This document shows positions 1-9,558 of a stretch of DNA of 36,739 nucleotides, piece after piece. The notes below the pieces were generated by a model that saw only the letters and a program-made list of their open reading frames with translations, was not told where the DNA came from and made no database searches. Within the stretch, counting starts at the first letter, position 1. Every line of letters begins with the position of its first letter. Origin of the DNA: Candidatus Foliamicus numerosus (GTDB lineage: Bacteria > Pseudomonadota > Gammaproteobacteria > Steroidobacterales > Foliamicaceae); NCBI GenBank assembly GCA_028285945.1, contig JAPYNE010000042.1, forward strand, positions 1-36,739. The letters run 5' to 3'. The position numbers were made by a program, and so were the translations under genes.

Positions 1-30
1 ATATTATTAAAATAATATAAATAATATGTT
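1..30. repeat. AT-only palindromic stretch at window edge
   Basis: The first bases are almost pure A/T in an otherwise GC-rich window. Positions 1-18 form a perfect inverted repeat, ATATTATT-AA-AATAATAT, followed by another AATAAT unit. It lies just past the 3' end of the acetoacetyl-CoA synthetase gene, which runs leftward. It could be part of a downstream intergenic region, a terminator-like structure or a contig-edge sequence. No GC stem typical of an intrinsic terminator is visible. Confidence 0.5.
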
Positions 31-53
31 AGATAAAGGAACAGCCGCCGTTT

Positions 54-1979
<1,926 letters not shown>

Positions 1980-1989
1980 CCCGCCATTA

Positions 1990-2039
1990 TCCCCGCATTG
2001 ACGCTCCCGCCGCTCTATGGATGCGGCGAGCCGCGGGGA
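1990..2039. repeat. Nested inverted repeat at the end of the truncated receptor
   Basis: An outer 7-bp inverted repeat (TCCCCGC at 1990-1996, GCGGGGA at 2033-2039) encloses an inner perfect 6-bp hairpin (CGCCGC at 2008-2013, GCGGCG at 2023-2028, 9-nt loop). The inner hairpin overlaps the stop codon of the receptor remnant at 2015-2017. There is no T-run, so an intrinsic terminator is doubtful. It may be a scar of the event that truncated the receptor. Confidence 0.4.
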
Positions 2040-2344
2040 GGGGACATGCCGCGAAAGCGTATGACCGAGTTCTGCCTTCCGGGGCGATTGCTGGCGATAT
2101 TGTCCTGAAACGACAGGCCGGTGGTTTGCAGGGAGATGTCGCCCAAGGTTTCCAAGCCGGCGCGGCTCAGGTCTTCCGCGGTAAACACAGTGATCGACAG
2201 CGGCGCTTCGAGCAGCGACTCGTCGCGCTTGCGCGCCGTGACGATGATTTCCTCGAGTTCCTGCGCGTCAGCGCCAAGGGGAATGCTGAGTGCGATGGCG
2301 GGAACAAAGGCACGCAGCGGGCGCAAGCAGACTCCGGGATTCAT
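2015..2344 (-). pseudogene. TonB-dependent receptor, 5' remnant (truncated in plug domain)
   Basis: Only 109 residues remain. They comprise a signal peptide (hydrophobic stretch ending near GADAQ), the TonB box-like segment ELEEIIVTARKR, and the start of the plug domain (APLSITVFTAEDLSRAGL, then VIRFRGM). Intact receptors of this class run to roughly 700-1000 residues. Here the sequence becomes unrelated right after RFRGM and stops at 2015, so the rest of the plug and the whole beta-barrel are missing. The product cannot form a receptor. The start has a GGAGGCG ribosome-binding site about 12 bases upstream and a TATAGT -10-like box on the minus strand at 2389-2384, so the 5' expression signals look intact. 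The remnant reads straight toward the acetoacetyl-CoA synthetase gene. Confidence 0.85.
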
Positions 2345-2418
2345 ATGTTTCAGTCCGCCTCCGGGATATTTAGAGCGCGCCGGACTATAGCATGCTCCCC
2401 GTGTACACTGGCCACGCG

Positions 2419-4065
2419 ATGAGCGGTCGCGAGACGATGGAATTCGACGTGATTGTGGTGGGCGGCGGCCCCTGCGGTCTTGCCGCTGCGATTCGCCTAG
2501 CCCAGCTTGCGCGCTCGGCCGGGCGCGAGCTGAACGTTTGCCTTCTGGAGAAGGGCGCGGAAATCGGGGCGCATATCGTTTCTGGCGCGGTGCTCGAATC
2601 GCGGGCCTTGGACGAGTTGTTGCCCGGCTGGCGGGAGCGGGGCGCGCCGCCGGCCACGCCGGTTCGCAGCGACGATTTCCATTTTCTGCTTTCGCCGCGG
2701 CAGGCGCTGAAGCTGCCGGGTTTGTTCATCCCGCATCCGATGCGTAACCACGGCAACTTCATTGTGAGCCTGGGCGCGCTGTGCCGGTGGTTGGGGGAGC
2801 ACGCCGAAACGCTGGGCGTGAACGTGTTTCCGGGCTACCCGGCATCGGAAGTGCTGTACGAGAACGAGCGCGTGGCGGGCGTGGCCACCGGGGAGATGGG
2901 ACGGGCGCGGGATGGCGCTGAAAAAGCGGGTTTTGAGGCGGGCATCGAACTGCGCGCGCCCTACACGATATTCGCCGAAGGCTGCCGCGGCAGCTTGGGC
3001 AAGGAACTGATGGCGCGGTTCGAGCTGCGCAAGGACTGCGATCCGCAGCATTACGGCATCGGGATCAAGGAAATCTGGCGGGCGCCCGAGGAGCGGCACA
3101 AGCCGGGGGCGGTGGTTCATACGCTGGGCTGGCCGCTGTCGCGGGCCACGGAAGGCGGCGGATTCCTCTACCACGCGCACGACGGGTTGATCTATCTTGG
3201 CTTCATCGTGGCGCTCAACTACCGCAATCCGCATCTGGATCCTTTCGCGGAGTTCCAGCGCTGGAAGCATCACCCGCGCATTCGCGAGGCGATTGAGGGG
3301 GGAGAACGCATTTCCTGGGGCGCGCGGGCGGTTAACAAAGGCGGTTTGCAGTCGCTTCCGAAGCTCGTCTTTCCGGGCGGGCTGCTGGCGGGCTGCGAGG
3401 CCGGCTTCCTCAACGGCGCCAAGATCAAGGGCAACCACACGGCCATGAAGACCGGCATGCTGGCGGCGGAGGCGGTGTTCGACGCGCTGGCCGGCGATGA
3501 GCCGCCTGCGATTCCGGCGGGTTACGAGGATGCCGTGCGCCATTCCTGGGTGCATGAGGAATTGCGGCAGGCGCGCAATTTCGGCCCGGCGCAGCACAAG
3601 TTCGGCCTGCTGGGCGGCTCGGCCTTCACTTGGCTGGACCAGAACGTATTCCGCGGGCGGCTGCCTTTCACGCTGCATAACCGCGAACCGGACCACGCGG
3701 CCCTTCGCCCGGCGGCGAAGTCATCCAGGATCAACTATCCGAAGCCGGACGGCAAGCTCAGTTTCGACCGGCTCTCTTCAGTTTATCTTTCGGCCACCCA
3801 TCACGAGGAAGACCAGCCCTGCCACTTGGCGCTTGCGGATGCGGACACGCCGATTCGCGAAAATCTGCCTCGGTTCGACGAGCCGGCGCAGCGCTACTGT
3901 CCGGCGGCCGTTTACGAAGTGGCTTGGGAAGGGGAGACTCCGCGCTTCGTGATCAACGCGCCCAACTGCATCCACTGCAAGACCTGCGACATCAAGGACC
4001 CGGCGCAGAACATCAACTGGGTCGCTCCGGAGGGCGGCGGAGGCCCCAATTACGCCGGCATGTAG
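2419..4065 (+). CDS. Electron transfer flavoprotein-ubiquinone oxidoreductase
   Basis: This 548-residue inner-membrane-associated enzyme passes electrons from reduced ETF (filled by acyl-CoA and related dehydrogenases) to ubiquinone. The FAD-binding dinucleotide fold is at the N-terminus (DVIVVGGGPCGLAAAIRLA). The C-terminal ferredoxin-like part carries the 4Fe-4S cysteines, with C-x2-C-x2-C in NCIHCKTCDIKDP and one more in RYCPAAVYE. Length matches bacterial ETF-QO. I prefer ATG 2419 (MSGRETMEFD) because family members start a few residues before MEFDV. An in-frame ATG at 2392 would overlap the promoter region, and no strong ribosome-binding site decides between them. It works with the acyl-CoA dehydrogenase at 31437. 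No etfAB genes are in the window. Confidence 0.95.
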   Translation: MSGRETMEFDVIVVGGGPCGLAAAIRLAQLARSAGRELNVCLLEKGAEIGAHIVSGAVLESRALDELLPGWRERGAPPATPVRSDDFHFLLSPRQALKLPGLFIPHPMRNHGNFIVSLGALCRWLGEHAETLGVNVFPGYPASEVLYENERVAGVATGEMGRARDGAEKAGFEAGIELRAPYTIFAEGCRGSLGKELMARFELRKDCDPQHYGIGIKEIWRAPEERHKPGAVVHTLGWPLSRATEGGGFLYHAHDGLIYLGFIVALNYRNPHLDPFAEFQRWKHHPRIREAIEGGERISWGARAVNKGGLQSLPKLVFPGGLLAGCEAGFLNGAKIKGNHTAMKTGMLAAEAVFDALAGDEPPAIPAGYEDAVRHSWVHEELRQARNFGPAQHKFGLLGGSAFTWLDQNVFRGRLPFTLHNREPDHAALRPAAKSSRINYPKPDGKLSFDRLSSVYLSATHHEEDQPCHLALADADTPIRENLPRFDEPAQRYCPAAVYEVAWEGETPRFVINAPNCIHCKTCDIKDPAQNINWVAPEGGGGPNYAGM

Positions 4066-4080
4066 CGAATGCGCCGCGAT

Positions 4081-5256
4081 TCACGGAGTTTCCACCGCAA
4101 CGGCCACGGCTTCGCCGCCGCCGATGCAAAGCGCCGCTACTCCGCGGCCGCCGCCGCGGTCCTGCAGGGCATGAATCAGCGTAACGAGTAGGCGCGCGCC
4201 GCTGGCCCCGATAGGGTGGCCGAGGGCGCAGGCGCCGCCGCGGGTGTTGACTTTTTTGTGCGGCAAATCAAGATCGCGCATGGTCGCCATGGTGACGCAG
4301 GCGAATGCTTCGTTGACCTCGAACAGATCGACATCGCTGGTCTTCCAGCCGGCCTTGCCCAGGCACTTCGCAATGGCGGGCCCCGGCGCCGTCGTGAACC
4401 ATTCCGGCGCTTGGGCGTGGGCGGCATGAGCAACGATGCGCGCCATGGCCGGCATGCCGAGTTCTTTTGCCCGGCCCGCGCTCAGAAGGAGCAGGGCGGC
4501 CGCGCCGTCGGAAATCGAGGAGCTGGAGGCGGCGGTTACCGTGCCGCCGCTCGCGAAAGCCGGGCGCATGGACGGAATGCGGCTCAAATCGCAGCGCCCT
4601 GGTTCCTCATCCTCGCGCACTTCGACCGTATTGCCGCGGTGGTTGCGCCGCACCGGCGTAATCTCCCTGGCGAAGGCCGCCGCCGATTCGAGCGCGCGTT
4701 CCACCGAAGCGGTGGCGAAATCGTCCTGCTGCTGGCGCGTGAACCCGTAGCGCCGCACGGTCTGTTCGGCGAAATAGCCCATCATCTCACCGTCATACGG
4801 ATTCTGCAGGCCGTCCAGAAACATGTGGTCGCGCAGCTCCTTGTGGCCCATGCGCAGGCCGCCGCGGGCCTTCTCGACCAGATACGGCGCGTTGGACATC
4901 GACTCCATTCCGCCGGCCACGATCATCATGCCAGGCTCTGCGAGAATCCGGTCGTGCGCCAGCATGACGGACAACAGCCCCGATCCGCATACCTTGCTGA
5001 CCGTGGCGCAGGGCGCGCCGGCATGGATCCCGGCGGCCAGCGCCGCTTGGCGGGCCGGCGCCTGCCCCAGGCCTGCCGGCAGAACGCAGCCCATCAGCAC
5101 TTCGCCAACATGCTCGGCCTGGCCGGCGGCATCGTTGAGGCAGGCGCGAATGGCCCAAGCGCCCAGTTCGGTGGCTTGGACCGCGCTCAAGGCGCCCAGC
5201 ATGGAGCCGATGGGCGTGCGGCGGGCGGCTGCGGCGATGATCGCTGTGTTGTTCAT
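4081..5256 (-). CDS. Acetyl-CoA acetyltransferase (thiolase)
   Basis: This 391-residue thiolase interconverts two acetyl-CoA with acetoacetyl-CoA plus CoA, or cleaves 3-ketoacyl-CoA. The nucleophilic cysteine is C90 in VSKVCGSG. The GGMESMSNAPY motif follows, then NEAFA, the histidine in ALGHPIGASG (about H347), and the second catalytic cysteine in ALCIGGGEA (about C377). The length is typical of biosynthetic and degradative acetyl-CoA C-acetyltransferases. It is convergent with ETF-QO (15 bp apart) and divergent from the TonB operon across an AT-rich 83-bp gap. Beside acetoacetyl-CoA synthetase it most likely splits acetoacetyl-CoA to acetyl-CoA. A role in fatty-acid or branched-chain breakdown cannot be excluded. 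Confidence 0.93.
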   Translation of the reverse strand: MNNTAIIAAAARRTPIGSMLGALSAVQATELGAWAIRACLNDAAGQAEHVGEVLMGCVLPAGLGQAPARQAALAAGIHAGAPCATVSKVCGSGLLSVMLAHDRILAEPGMMIVAGGMESMSNAPYLVEKARGGLRMGHKELRDHMFLDGLQNPYDGEMMGYFAEQTVRRYGFTRQQQDDFATASVERALESAAAFAREITPVRRNHRGNTVEVREDEEPGRCDLSRIPSMRPAFASGGTVTAASSSSISDGAAALLLLSAGRAKELGMPAMARIVAHAAHAQAPEWFTTAPGPAIAKCLGKAGWKTSDVDLFEVNEAFACVTMATMRDLDLPHKKVNTRGGACALGHPIGASGARLLVTLIHALQDRGGGRGVAALCIGGGEAVAVAVETP

Positions 5257-5339
5257 TGGGCGTGCGGGAACCGATGCTGCGCGAAGAATATTTCGATTAT
5301 GTTATTTTGACATTAGGGAAAAAGGTAGGTATTGGCACC
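5257..5339. promoter_or_regulatory. AT-rich divergent promoter region, thiolase / TonB operon
   Basis: This 83-bp gap is markedly AT-rich from about 5288 to 5325. On the plus strand a perfect -35-like TTGACA (5307-5312) is followed 17 bp later by TATTGG (5330-5335), a weak -10. A purine-rich AAGGTAGG at 5322-5329 could serve as ribosome-binding site for the ATG at 5340. If the TTGACA is used, the transcript would begin almost at the start codon. I saw no convincing Fur box, although TonB systems are often iron-regulated. Confidence 0.4.
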
Positions 5340-6134
5340 ATGAATCGAATTGGATTGGGGAAGATCGCAGCATCTTCAATCGCGCCGCTGGCAGCGGTTT
5401 TTCTGCTGGGCGCGGGAGCTCTGGCGGCGGATCAGCGCGTCAGCGAGATGCTGGCGTTGCAGCAGTCCGCGGCGGGCGCCGACCGGCGGGCGCAAGCTGA
5501 GATCGACATCCTGGCCGATGAAACGCAGGAGGCCGTGAGCGAATACCGCGTTCGCCTTCAGGAGCTTGACCGGACCCGGCGCTATAACGACAACCTCCAG
5601 CGCACCATCGACGACCAGGAGCGCGAGAAGGCGTCGCTCACACGCCAGATCGACGAGTTCGGCAGCTTGGAGCAAGGGATCGTGCCCTTGCTGATGGACA
5701 TGATCAACGATCTTGAGCGGTTCATCGAGCTGGATGTTCCCTTCCAGATCGAGCAGCGCCGCGGGCACATCACCCGATTGCGCGACCTTATGGACCGGGC
5801 CGATATCAGCATTGCGGAGAAATACCGCAACGTGATGGGCGCATACCAGGACGAAGCTTCCATCGGCCGCAATATGGAAGCCTACACGGGCGAACTGGAA
5901 ATCGGCGGCGTTGCTCGGCAGGTCGATTTTCTGCGCGTGGGGCGCGTGCTGCTGGCCTATCAGACGCCGGACAGGGAGGAGAGGGGCTACTGGGACGCGC
6001 GCGCAGGCGAGTGGCGCGAACTGGACAGCAGCTACCGCGGCCCGCTGACGCTGGGGTTGCGGATGGCGCGCCGACTGGTGCCGCCCGATATTCTGACCCT
6101 GCCGGTCGCGGCCCCGGAAGGCGGCCGGACATGA
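5340..6134 (+). CDS. DUF3450 family periplasmic coiled-coil protein
   Basis: This 264-residue protein has a signal peptide (MNRIGLGKIAASSIAPLAAV, cleavage near ALAADQ) and a long coiled-coil region (RRAQAEIDIL through REKASLTRQIDEF). A conserved C-terminal half follows (GIVPLLMDMINDLERFIELDVPF, GYWDARAGEWRELDSSYR) that I recognise as DUF3450. In gammaproteobacteria this family leads operons with TtpC/ExbB/ExbD/TonB, and its exact biochemical role is not established. ATG 5340 gives a clean signal peptide, whereas an in-frame ATG at 5256 would add 28 non-signal residues. The stop overlaps the next start (ATGA at 6131-6134), so translation is probably coupled. It is the first gene of a seven-gene operon. 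Confidence 0.88.
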   Translation: MNRIGLGKIAASSIAPLAAVFLLGAGALAADQRVSEMLALQQSAAGADRRAQAEIDILADETQEAVSEYRVRLQELDRTRRYNDNLQRTIDDQEREKASLTRQIDEFGSLEQGIVPLLMDMINDLERFIELDVPFQIEQRRGHITRLRDLMDRADISIAEKYRNVMGAYQDEASIGRNMEAYTGELEIGGVARQVDFLRVGRVLLAYQTPDREERGYWDARAGEWRELDSSYRGPLTLGLRMARRLVPPDILTLPVAAPEGGRT

Positions 6135-7519
6135 GCCGGGCGCTGGCCGCGGCTGCTGCTGCCGGCTTTCTGGCCGGCCCGTTGCTTGCCCAGGAGGATA
6201 CGCAGGCGGCTGCTTCCGCAGAGCAGGCCGACACGGTTCTTGAACTGCTGGAGCTGGTGCGAACCGAGGCGCGTGAAGGTTCCCGCATGAACCGGGAGCG
6301 GGTGGAGCAGTTCCGCAACGCGCGCGATGAGCGGCAGCGCATGCTGGAAGAGGTCTCGCGCGAGCTGGCGGCGGAAAATCGCCGCAGCAACACTCTGAGC
6401 CAGCGTTATGAGCAGAACGAATCAGGCCTGGCCGAGCTGGAGGAACGGCTGCGGATTCGCATCGGCAATTTCGGCGAACTGTTCGGCGTGGTGCGCGATG
6501 TGGCCGGGGACACGGCGGGCGAGGTCCTTAGTTCCTTGGCTTCCGCCCAGTATCCGGATCGCGCCGACCTGGTTCGCGCCATGGCCCAGGCCGATGAGCT
6601 GCCCAGCCTCGAAGACTTGCGCGGCCTGCAGCTGATGCTGCTCGAGGAGATGGCGCAGTCCGGGCAGGTGGCGCGCTTTGGCGCGGAAATCACCGATCCT
6701 TCGGGCCAGACCATGGTGGGGGAGGTGATCCGGGTGGGGGCTTTCAACCTCGTCCACGACGGCAAGTTTCTCAATCGCGATGCGTCCACAGGGGCCCTGC
6801 GGATTCTTCCCCGCCAGCCGGCAGGCCGCTATCTGAGAATGGCGGAAGACCTTGGCGAGGCCACATCGGGCGTTGTGGACATGGCCATCGATCCTTCGCG
6901 CGGGCAACTGCTTGGATTGCTGATCCAGGCGCCGGGGATCGGCGAGCGCATCCGGCAGGGAGGTTACGTGGGCTACACCATCATAGGCATGGGCGTGATC
7001 GGACTGCTGATTGCGCTGTGGCGACTGGTGGTGCTTCAGGGCGCGGGAACGCGGATACGGGCGCAACTGAAAACTCCGCAAGCCCGCGAGGACAACGCGC
7101 TGGGGCGCATCCTCTCGGTTTACGAGCGGCATCGGTCCGGCAACCTTGAGGCGCTGGCGCTCAAGCTTGATGAGGCGATCATGCGCGAAGCTCCGATGCT
7201 GGAGCGCTATCAGGGCATATTGAAGGTGTTTTCCGCTGTGGCTCCGCTGCTTGGGCTGCTGGGCACGGTGGTGGGCATGATCATCACCTTCCAGCAGCTG
7301 ACCCTGTTTGGCACCGGCGATCCCAAGCTCATGGCCGGCGGCATTTCGCAAGCTCTGATCACCACGGTGCTGGGCCTGATCGTGGCCATCCCCTTGGTGT
7401 TGCTGCACAGCGTGGTGTCCAGCGCCAGCCAGAGACTGGTGGAGATCCTGGAGGAGCAGAGCGCCGGCTTGATCGCCCGCAAGGCCGAACGAGAGGCAGA
7501 GGCGGCCGAAAGCGAGTAA
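6131..7519 (+). CDS. TtpC-like large MotA/TolQ/ExbB proton-channel protein
   Basis: This 462-residue protein has a signal-like N-terminus (MSRALAAAAAAGFLAGPLLAQ) and a long periplasmic, partly coiled-coil N-terminal region. The C-terminal third is an ExbB/TolQ proton-channel domain with three hydrophobic segments: GYTIIGMGVIGLLIALWRLV, VAPLLGLLGTVVGMIITFQQL and ISQALITTVLGLIVAIPLVL. The GLLGTVVGM and LITTVLGLIVAIP motifs are those of the family. Ordinary ExbB is about 230 residues. The extended form matches TtpC of Vibrio TonB2 systems, a fourth component needed together with ExbB, ExbD and TonB. Its start overlaps the DUF3450 stop, and a short ExbB follows after 23 bp. Confidence 0.88.
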   Translation: MSRALAAAAAAGFLAGPLLAQEDTQAAASAEQADTVLELLELVRTEAREGSRMNRERVEQFRNARDERQRMLEEVSRELAAENRRSNTLSQRYEQNESGLAELEERLRIRIGNFGELFGVVRDVAGDTAGEVLSSLASAQYPDRADLVRAMAQADELPSLEDLRGLQLMLLEEMAQSGQVARFGAEITDPSGQTMVGEVIRVGAFNLVHDGKFLNRDASTGALRILPRQPAGRYLRMAEDLGEATSGVVDMAIDPSRGQLLGLLIQAPGIGERIRQGGYVGYTIIGMGVIGLLIALWRLVVLQGAGTRIRAQLKTPQAREDNALGRILSVYERHRSGNLEALALKLDEAIMREAPMLERYQGILKVFSAVAPLLGLLGTVVGMIITFQQLTLFGTGDPKLMAGGISQALITTVLGLIVAIPLVLLHSVVSSASQRLVEILEEQSAGLIARKAEREAEAAESE

Positions 7520-7542
7520 CGGCAGTCCGGATCCAACGCGCC

Positions 7543-8091
7543 ATGTTCCTGTCAGAGGCCTGGGTTTCGATCCGCAGCTTCTTCGAGCTGGGCGGCCCCG
7601 TGCTGTACGGCATCCTTGCCGTCACTATGCTGATGTGGACGCTTATCGTGGAGCGGCTGTGGTATTTCTTCGGAGTGCTGCCCGGTGAGATGCGCAAGGC
7701 GCGCGGGCTTTGGGAGAGCGGCCGGCGCGACGGCTCCTGGTTCGCAACCAATCTTCGCCGCCTCATTCTGTCGGAAGTGGGATTGAGCGCGCGCCGCAAT
7801 CTGGGTCTGATACAAACGCTCATGCAGATTCTGCCCCTTCTGGGCCTGCTCGGGACGGTTTGGGGCATGGTGCAGGTGTTCGAGATCATGACGGTGTTCG
7901 GCACCGGCAACGCCCGCCTGATGGCCGGCGGCGTTTCGCAGGCAACGGTCCCCACGATGGCCGGGCTGGTGGCCGCGCTTTCGGGCCTCTACCTGTCGGT
8001 CTGGCTGAAGCAGCGGGCCAAGGCCAAGATGGATGAACTGGGGGACGCGCTGGAAATGCGTTTTGACGAGGAGGCGCAGGCCGTCGAATGA
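7543..8091 (+). CDS. ExbB-type biopolymer transport protein (short MotA/TolQ/ExbB)
   Basis: This 182-residue inner-membrane protein has three transmembrane segments: YGILAVTMLMWTLIVERLW near residues 22-40, ILPLLGLLGTVWGMVQVF in the middle, and TVPTMAGLVAALSGLYLSVW near the C-terminus. GLLGTVWGM and VSQATVPTMAGL are the MotA/TolQ/ExbB signature segments. It should form the channel core with the ExbD proteins and convert proton flow into work on TonB. The protein is shorter than classical ExbB because it lacks an N-terminal extension, which is usual in TonB2-type loci. The stop overlaps the next start (ATGA at 8088-8091). Confidence 0.92.
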   Translation: MFLSEAWVSIRSFFELGGPVLYGILAVTMLMWTLIVERLWYFFGVLPGEMRKARGLWESGRRDGSWFATNLRRLILSEVGLSARRNLGLIQTLMQILPLLGLLGTVWGMVQVFEIMTVFGTGNARLMAGGVSQATVPTMAGLVAALSGLYLSVWLKQRAKAKMDELGDALEMRFDEEAQAVE

Positions 8092-8498
8092 TCGGGCGCA
8101 GGCAACGCAAGCGAGTGGCCGAAGAGGCCGAGATCAACATCACGCCGATGCTCGACATCGTGTTCATCATGCTGATCTTCTTCATCGTGACCACCTCGTT
8201 CGTCAAGGAACTCGGCGTGGCTCTCGACCGGCCCTCCAACGCGCCGGTCAAGGAGCAGAAGCGCTCCGAGGTGATCCTGGTGCGGATCGACGCCAACGGG
8301 CAGGTCTTCATTGAAGACCGGCTGGTGAACGCGGGCGCCATCCGGGCCAATATCGTGTCCGGCCTGGCCAGGAAGCCGGATGCCACGGTGGTGGTGATCG
8401 CCGACCGCAACGCGGATTCCGGATACATTGTGACGGTGGTTGACCAGGCGAGAGTGGCGGGCGCCGCGAATGTGTCGCTTGCCGCCACGGCGCGCTAG
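8088..8498 (+). CDS. ExbD/TolR-type biopolymer transport protein (first of two)
   Basis: This 136-residue protein has a short cytoplasmic N-terminus, one transmembrane helix containing the essential aspartate (EINITPMLDIVFIMLIFF) and a periplasmic ExbD/TolR domain. That domain contains VILVRIDANGQVFIEDRLV and ends in TVVDQARVAGAANVSLAA. It couples proton passage through ExbB to TonB. Its transmembrane region is identical to that of the next gene over about 20 residues while the periplasmic domains differ, pointing to duplication followed by divergence. It overlaps the upstream exbB by 4 bp. Confidence 0.92.
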   Translation: MIGRRQRKRVAEEAEINITPMLDIVFIMLIFFIVTTSFVKELGVALDRPSNAPVKEQKRSEVILVRIDANGQVFIEDRLVNAGAIRANIVSGLARKPDATVVVIADRNADSGYIVTVVDQARVAGAANVSLAATAR

Positions 8499-8509
8499 AG
8501 GCTGGAGGG

Positions 8510-8923
8510 ATGCCGCAAATCCGCAGACGCAAGCAGGAGGAAGAGGGCGAGATCAACATCACGCCGATGCTCGATATCGTGTTTATCATGCTGATTTTCT
8601 TCATCGTGACCACCTCGTTCGTGAAGGAGCCCGGCATCAACCCGTCGCGGCCGTTTGCGCAGACGGCGGCGACTAAGGAACGGGGCAACATCATGATCGC
8701 GGTATCGGACGGCGACCAGATATGGATGAACAAGAACCGCGTGGAGTTGCACGGCATTCGCCCTCTGGTGGAGGCGGCGCGCGCGGAGAATCCGGAAAGC
8801 AGCGTGATCATCGTGGCCGATCAGGCGGCATCCACCGGCGCGGTGATTGACTTGATGGACCAGGTAAGGGCTGCGGGCATCACCAGCATCGCGCTGGCGG
8901 CCGAAGGGGGAGACCAGCTATGA
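8510..8923 (+). CDS. ExbD/TolR-type biopolymer transport protein (second of two)
   Basis: This 137-residue tandem paralogue of the preceding gene has the same transmembrane motif (EINITPMLDIVFIMLIFF, including the proton-relay aspartate). Its periplasmic domain differs (NIMIAVSDGDQIWMNKNRVEL, then SSVIIVADQAASTGAVIDLMDQ). A strong GGAGGG ribosome-binding site lies 5-10 bases before the ATG in an 11-bp gap, so this gene can be translated independently of its neighbour. The stop overlaps the tonB start (ATGA at 8920-8923). The two ExbD proteins may form a heterodimer or serve different channels, which the sequence alone cannot settle. Confidence 0.92.
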   Translation: MPQIRRRKQEEEGEINITPMLDIVFIMLIFFIVTTSFVKEPGINPSRPFAQTAATKERGNIMIAVSDGDQIWMNKNRVELHGIRPLVEAARAENPESSVIIVADQAASTGAVIDLMDQVRAAGITSIALAAEGGDQL

Positions 8924-9558
8924 ATCCAACGAGATGGCGCACGACGGGTTCGATAGCCGGCGGAGTGTTCGTGGCGCTGGCGCTGTTCCTATTCATGAAC
9001 ACGCTGATCAGCGGCGGGCGCGGCCAGCAAGGGGCCGTTTCGGCCGGACAGATTGTGGACCTGATCCGTGTTCAGGAAGAGCAAGTGGTGCAGACCAAGC
9101 GGCGTGTCCGGCCCAGCAAGCCGCCGCCGCCCAAGGAGCCCCCGCCGCCGCCCAAACTGCGCATTTCCAACGAAGCCAAGCCGCAGCGGGACCCAATGCG
9201 GCTCGACCTTCCGCAAATCGACGTGTCCGGCGCCGCCGGCGGCGGACCTTTCATCGGAAGGTGGGAGCCAGGCGATCCCGCGGCGGAGGGCGAGGCGATC
9301 CCCATCGTGCGCATCGATCCGCAATGGCCGCGCGAGGCGCTGCTGGGCGGCACCGAAGGCTATGTGCGATTCCGGGTGCTGATCGGAACCGACGGCAGCG
9401 TGAAAGACACGGAAGTCATCGAGGCCGCACCCGGGCGTCTTTTTGTTCGCAATGCCATGCGCGCGGTGCGGCGCTGGAAATTCAAGCCTCGGGTGGTGGA
9501 CGGCACGCCGGTGGAGCGCTGGGCCACCACCACGCTGGTGTTCCAGCTGGACGGCTGA
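8920..9558 (+). CDS. TonB family energy-transducing protein
   Basis: This 212-residue protein has one N-terminal transmembrane anchor (SIAGGVFVALALFLFMNTLI, about residues 10-29) and a proline/lysine-rich periplasm-spanning stretch (RPSKPPPPKEPPPPPKLRIS). The C-terminal TonB domain includes RIDPQWPREALLGGTEGYV, GSVKDTEVIEAAPG and AVRRWKFKPRVVDG. The C-terminal domain contacts the TonB box of outer-membrane receptors and transmits energy from the ExbB/ExbD motor. The short proline-rich region resembles TonB2-type proteins. The only receptor in this window is the truncated remnant at 2015-2344, so functional partners lie elsewhere in the genome. Confidence 0.94.
   Translation: MNPTRWRTTGSIAGGVFVALALFLFMNTLISGGRGQQGAVSAGQIVDLIRVQEEQVVQTKRRVRPSKPPPPKEPPPPPKLRISNEAKPQRDPMRLDLPQIDVSGAAGGGPFIGRWEPGDPAAEGEAIPIVRIDPQWPREALLGGTEGYVRFRVLIGTDGSVKDTEVIEAAPGRLFVRNAMRAVRRWKFKPRVVDGTPVERWATTTLVFQLDG

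Noticed and set aside
1990-2039. Nested repeat at the receptor remnant as a member of the hairpin family
   Set aside because: It has GGCTCG and ATCCAT in similar order, but arms are only 7 and 6 bp and the loop signatures are missing.
2497-3696. Long open frame antisense to ETF:ubiquinone oxidoreductase
   Set aside because: The translation is Arg/Ala/His/Gln-rich with no domain motif and is fully covered by a well-supported gene. It is a GC-rich shadow frame.
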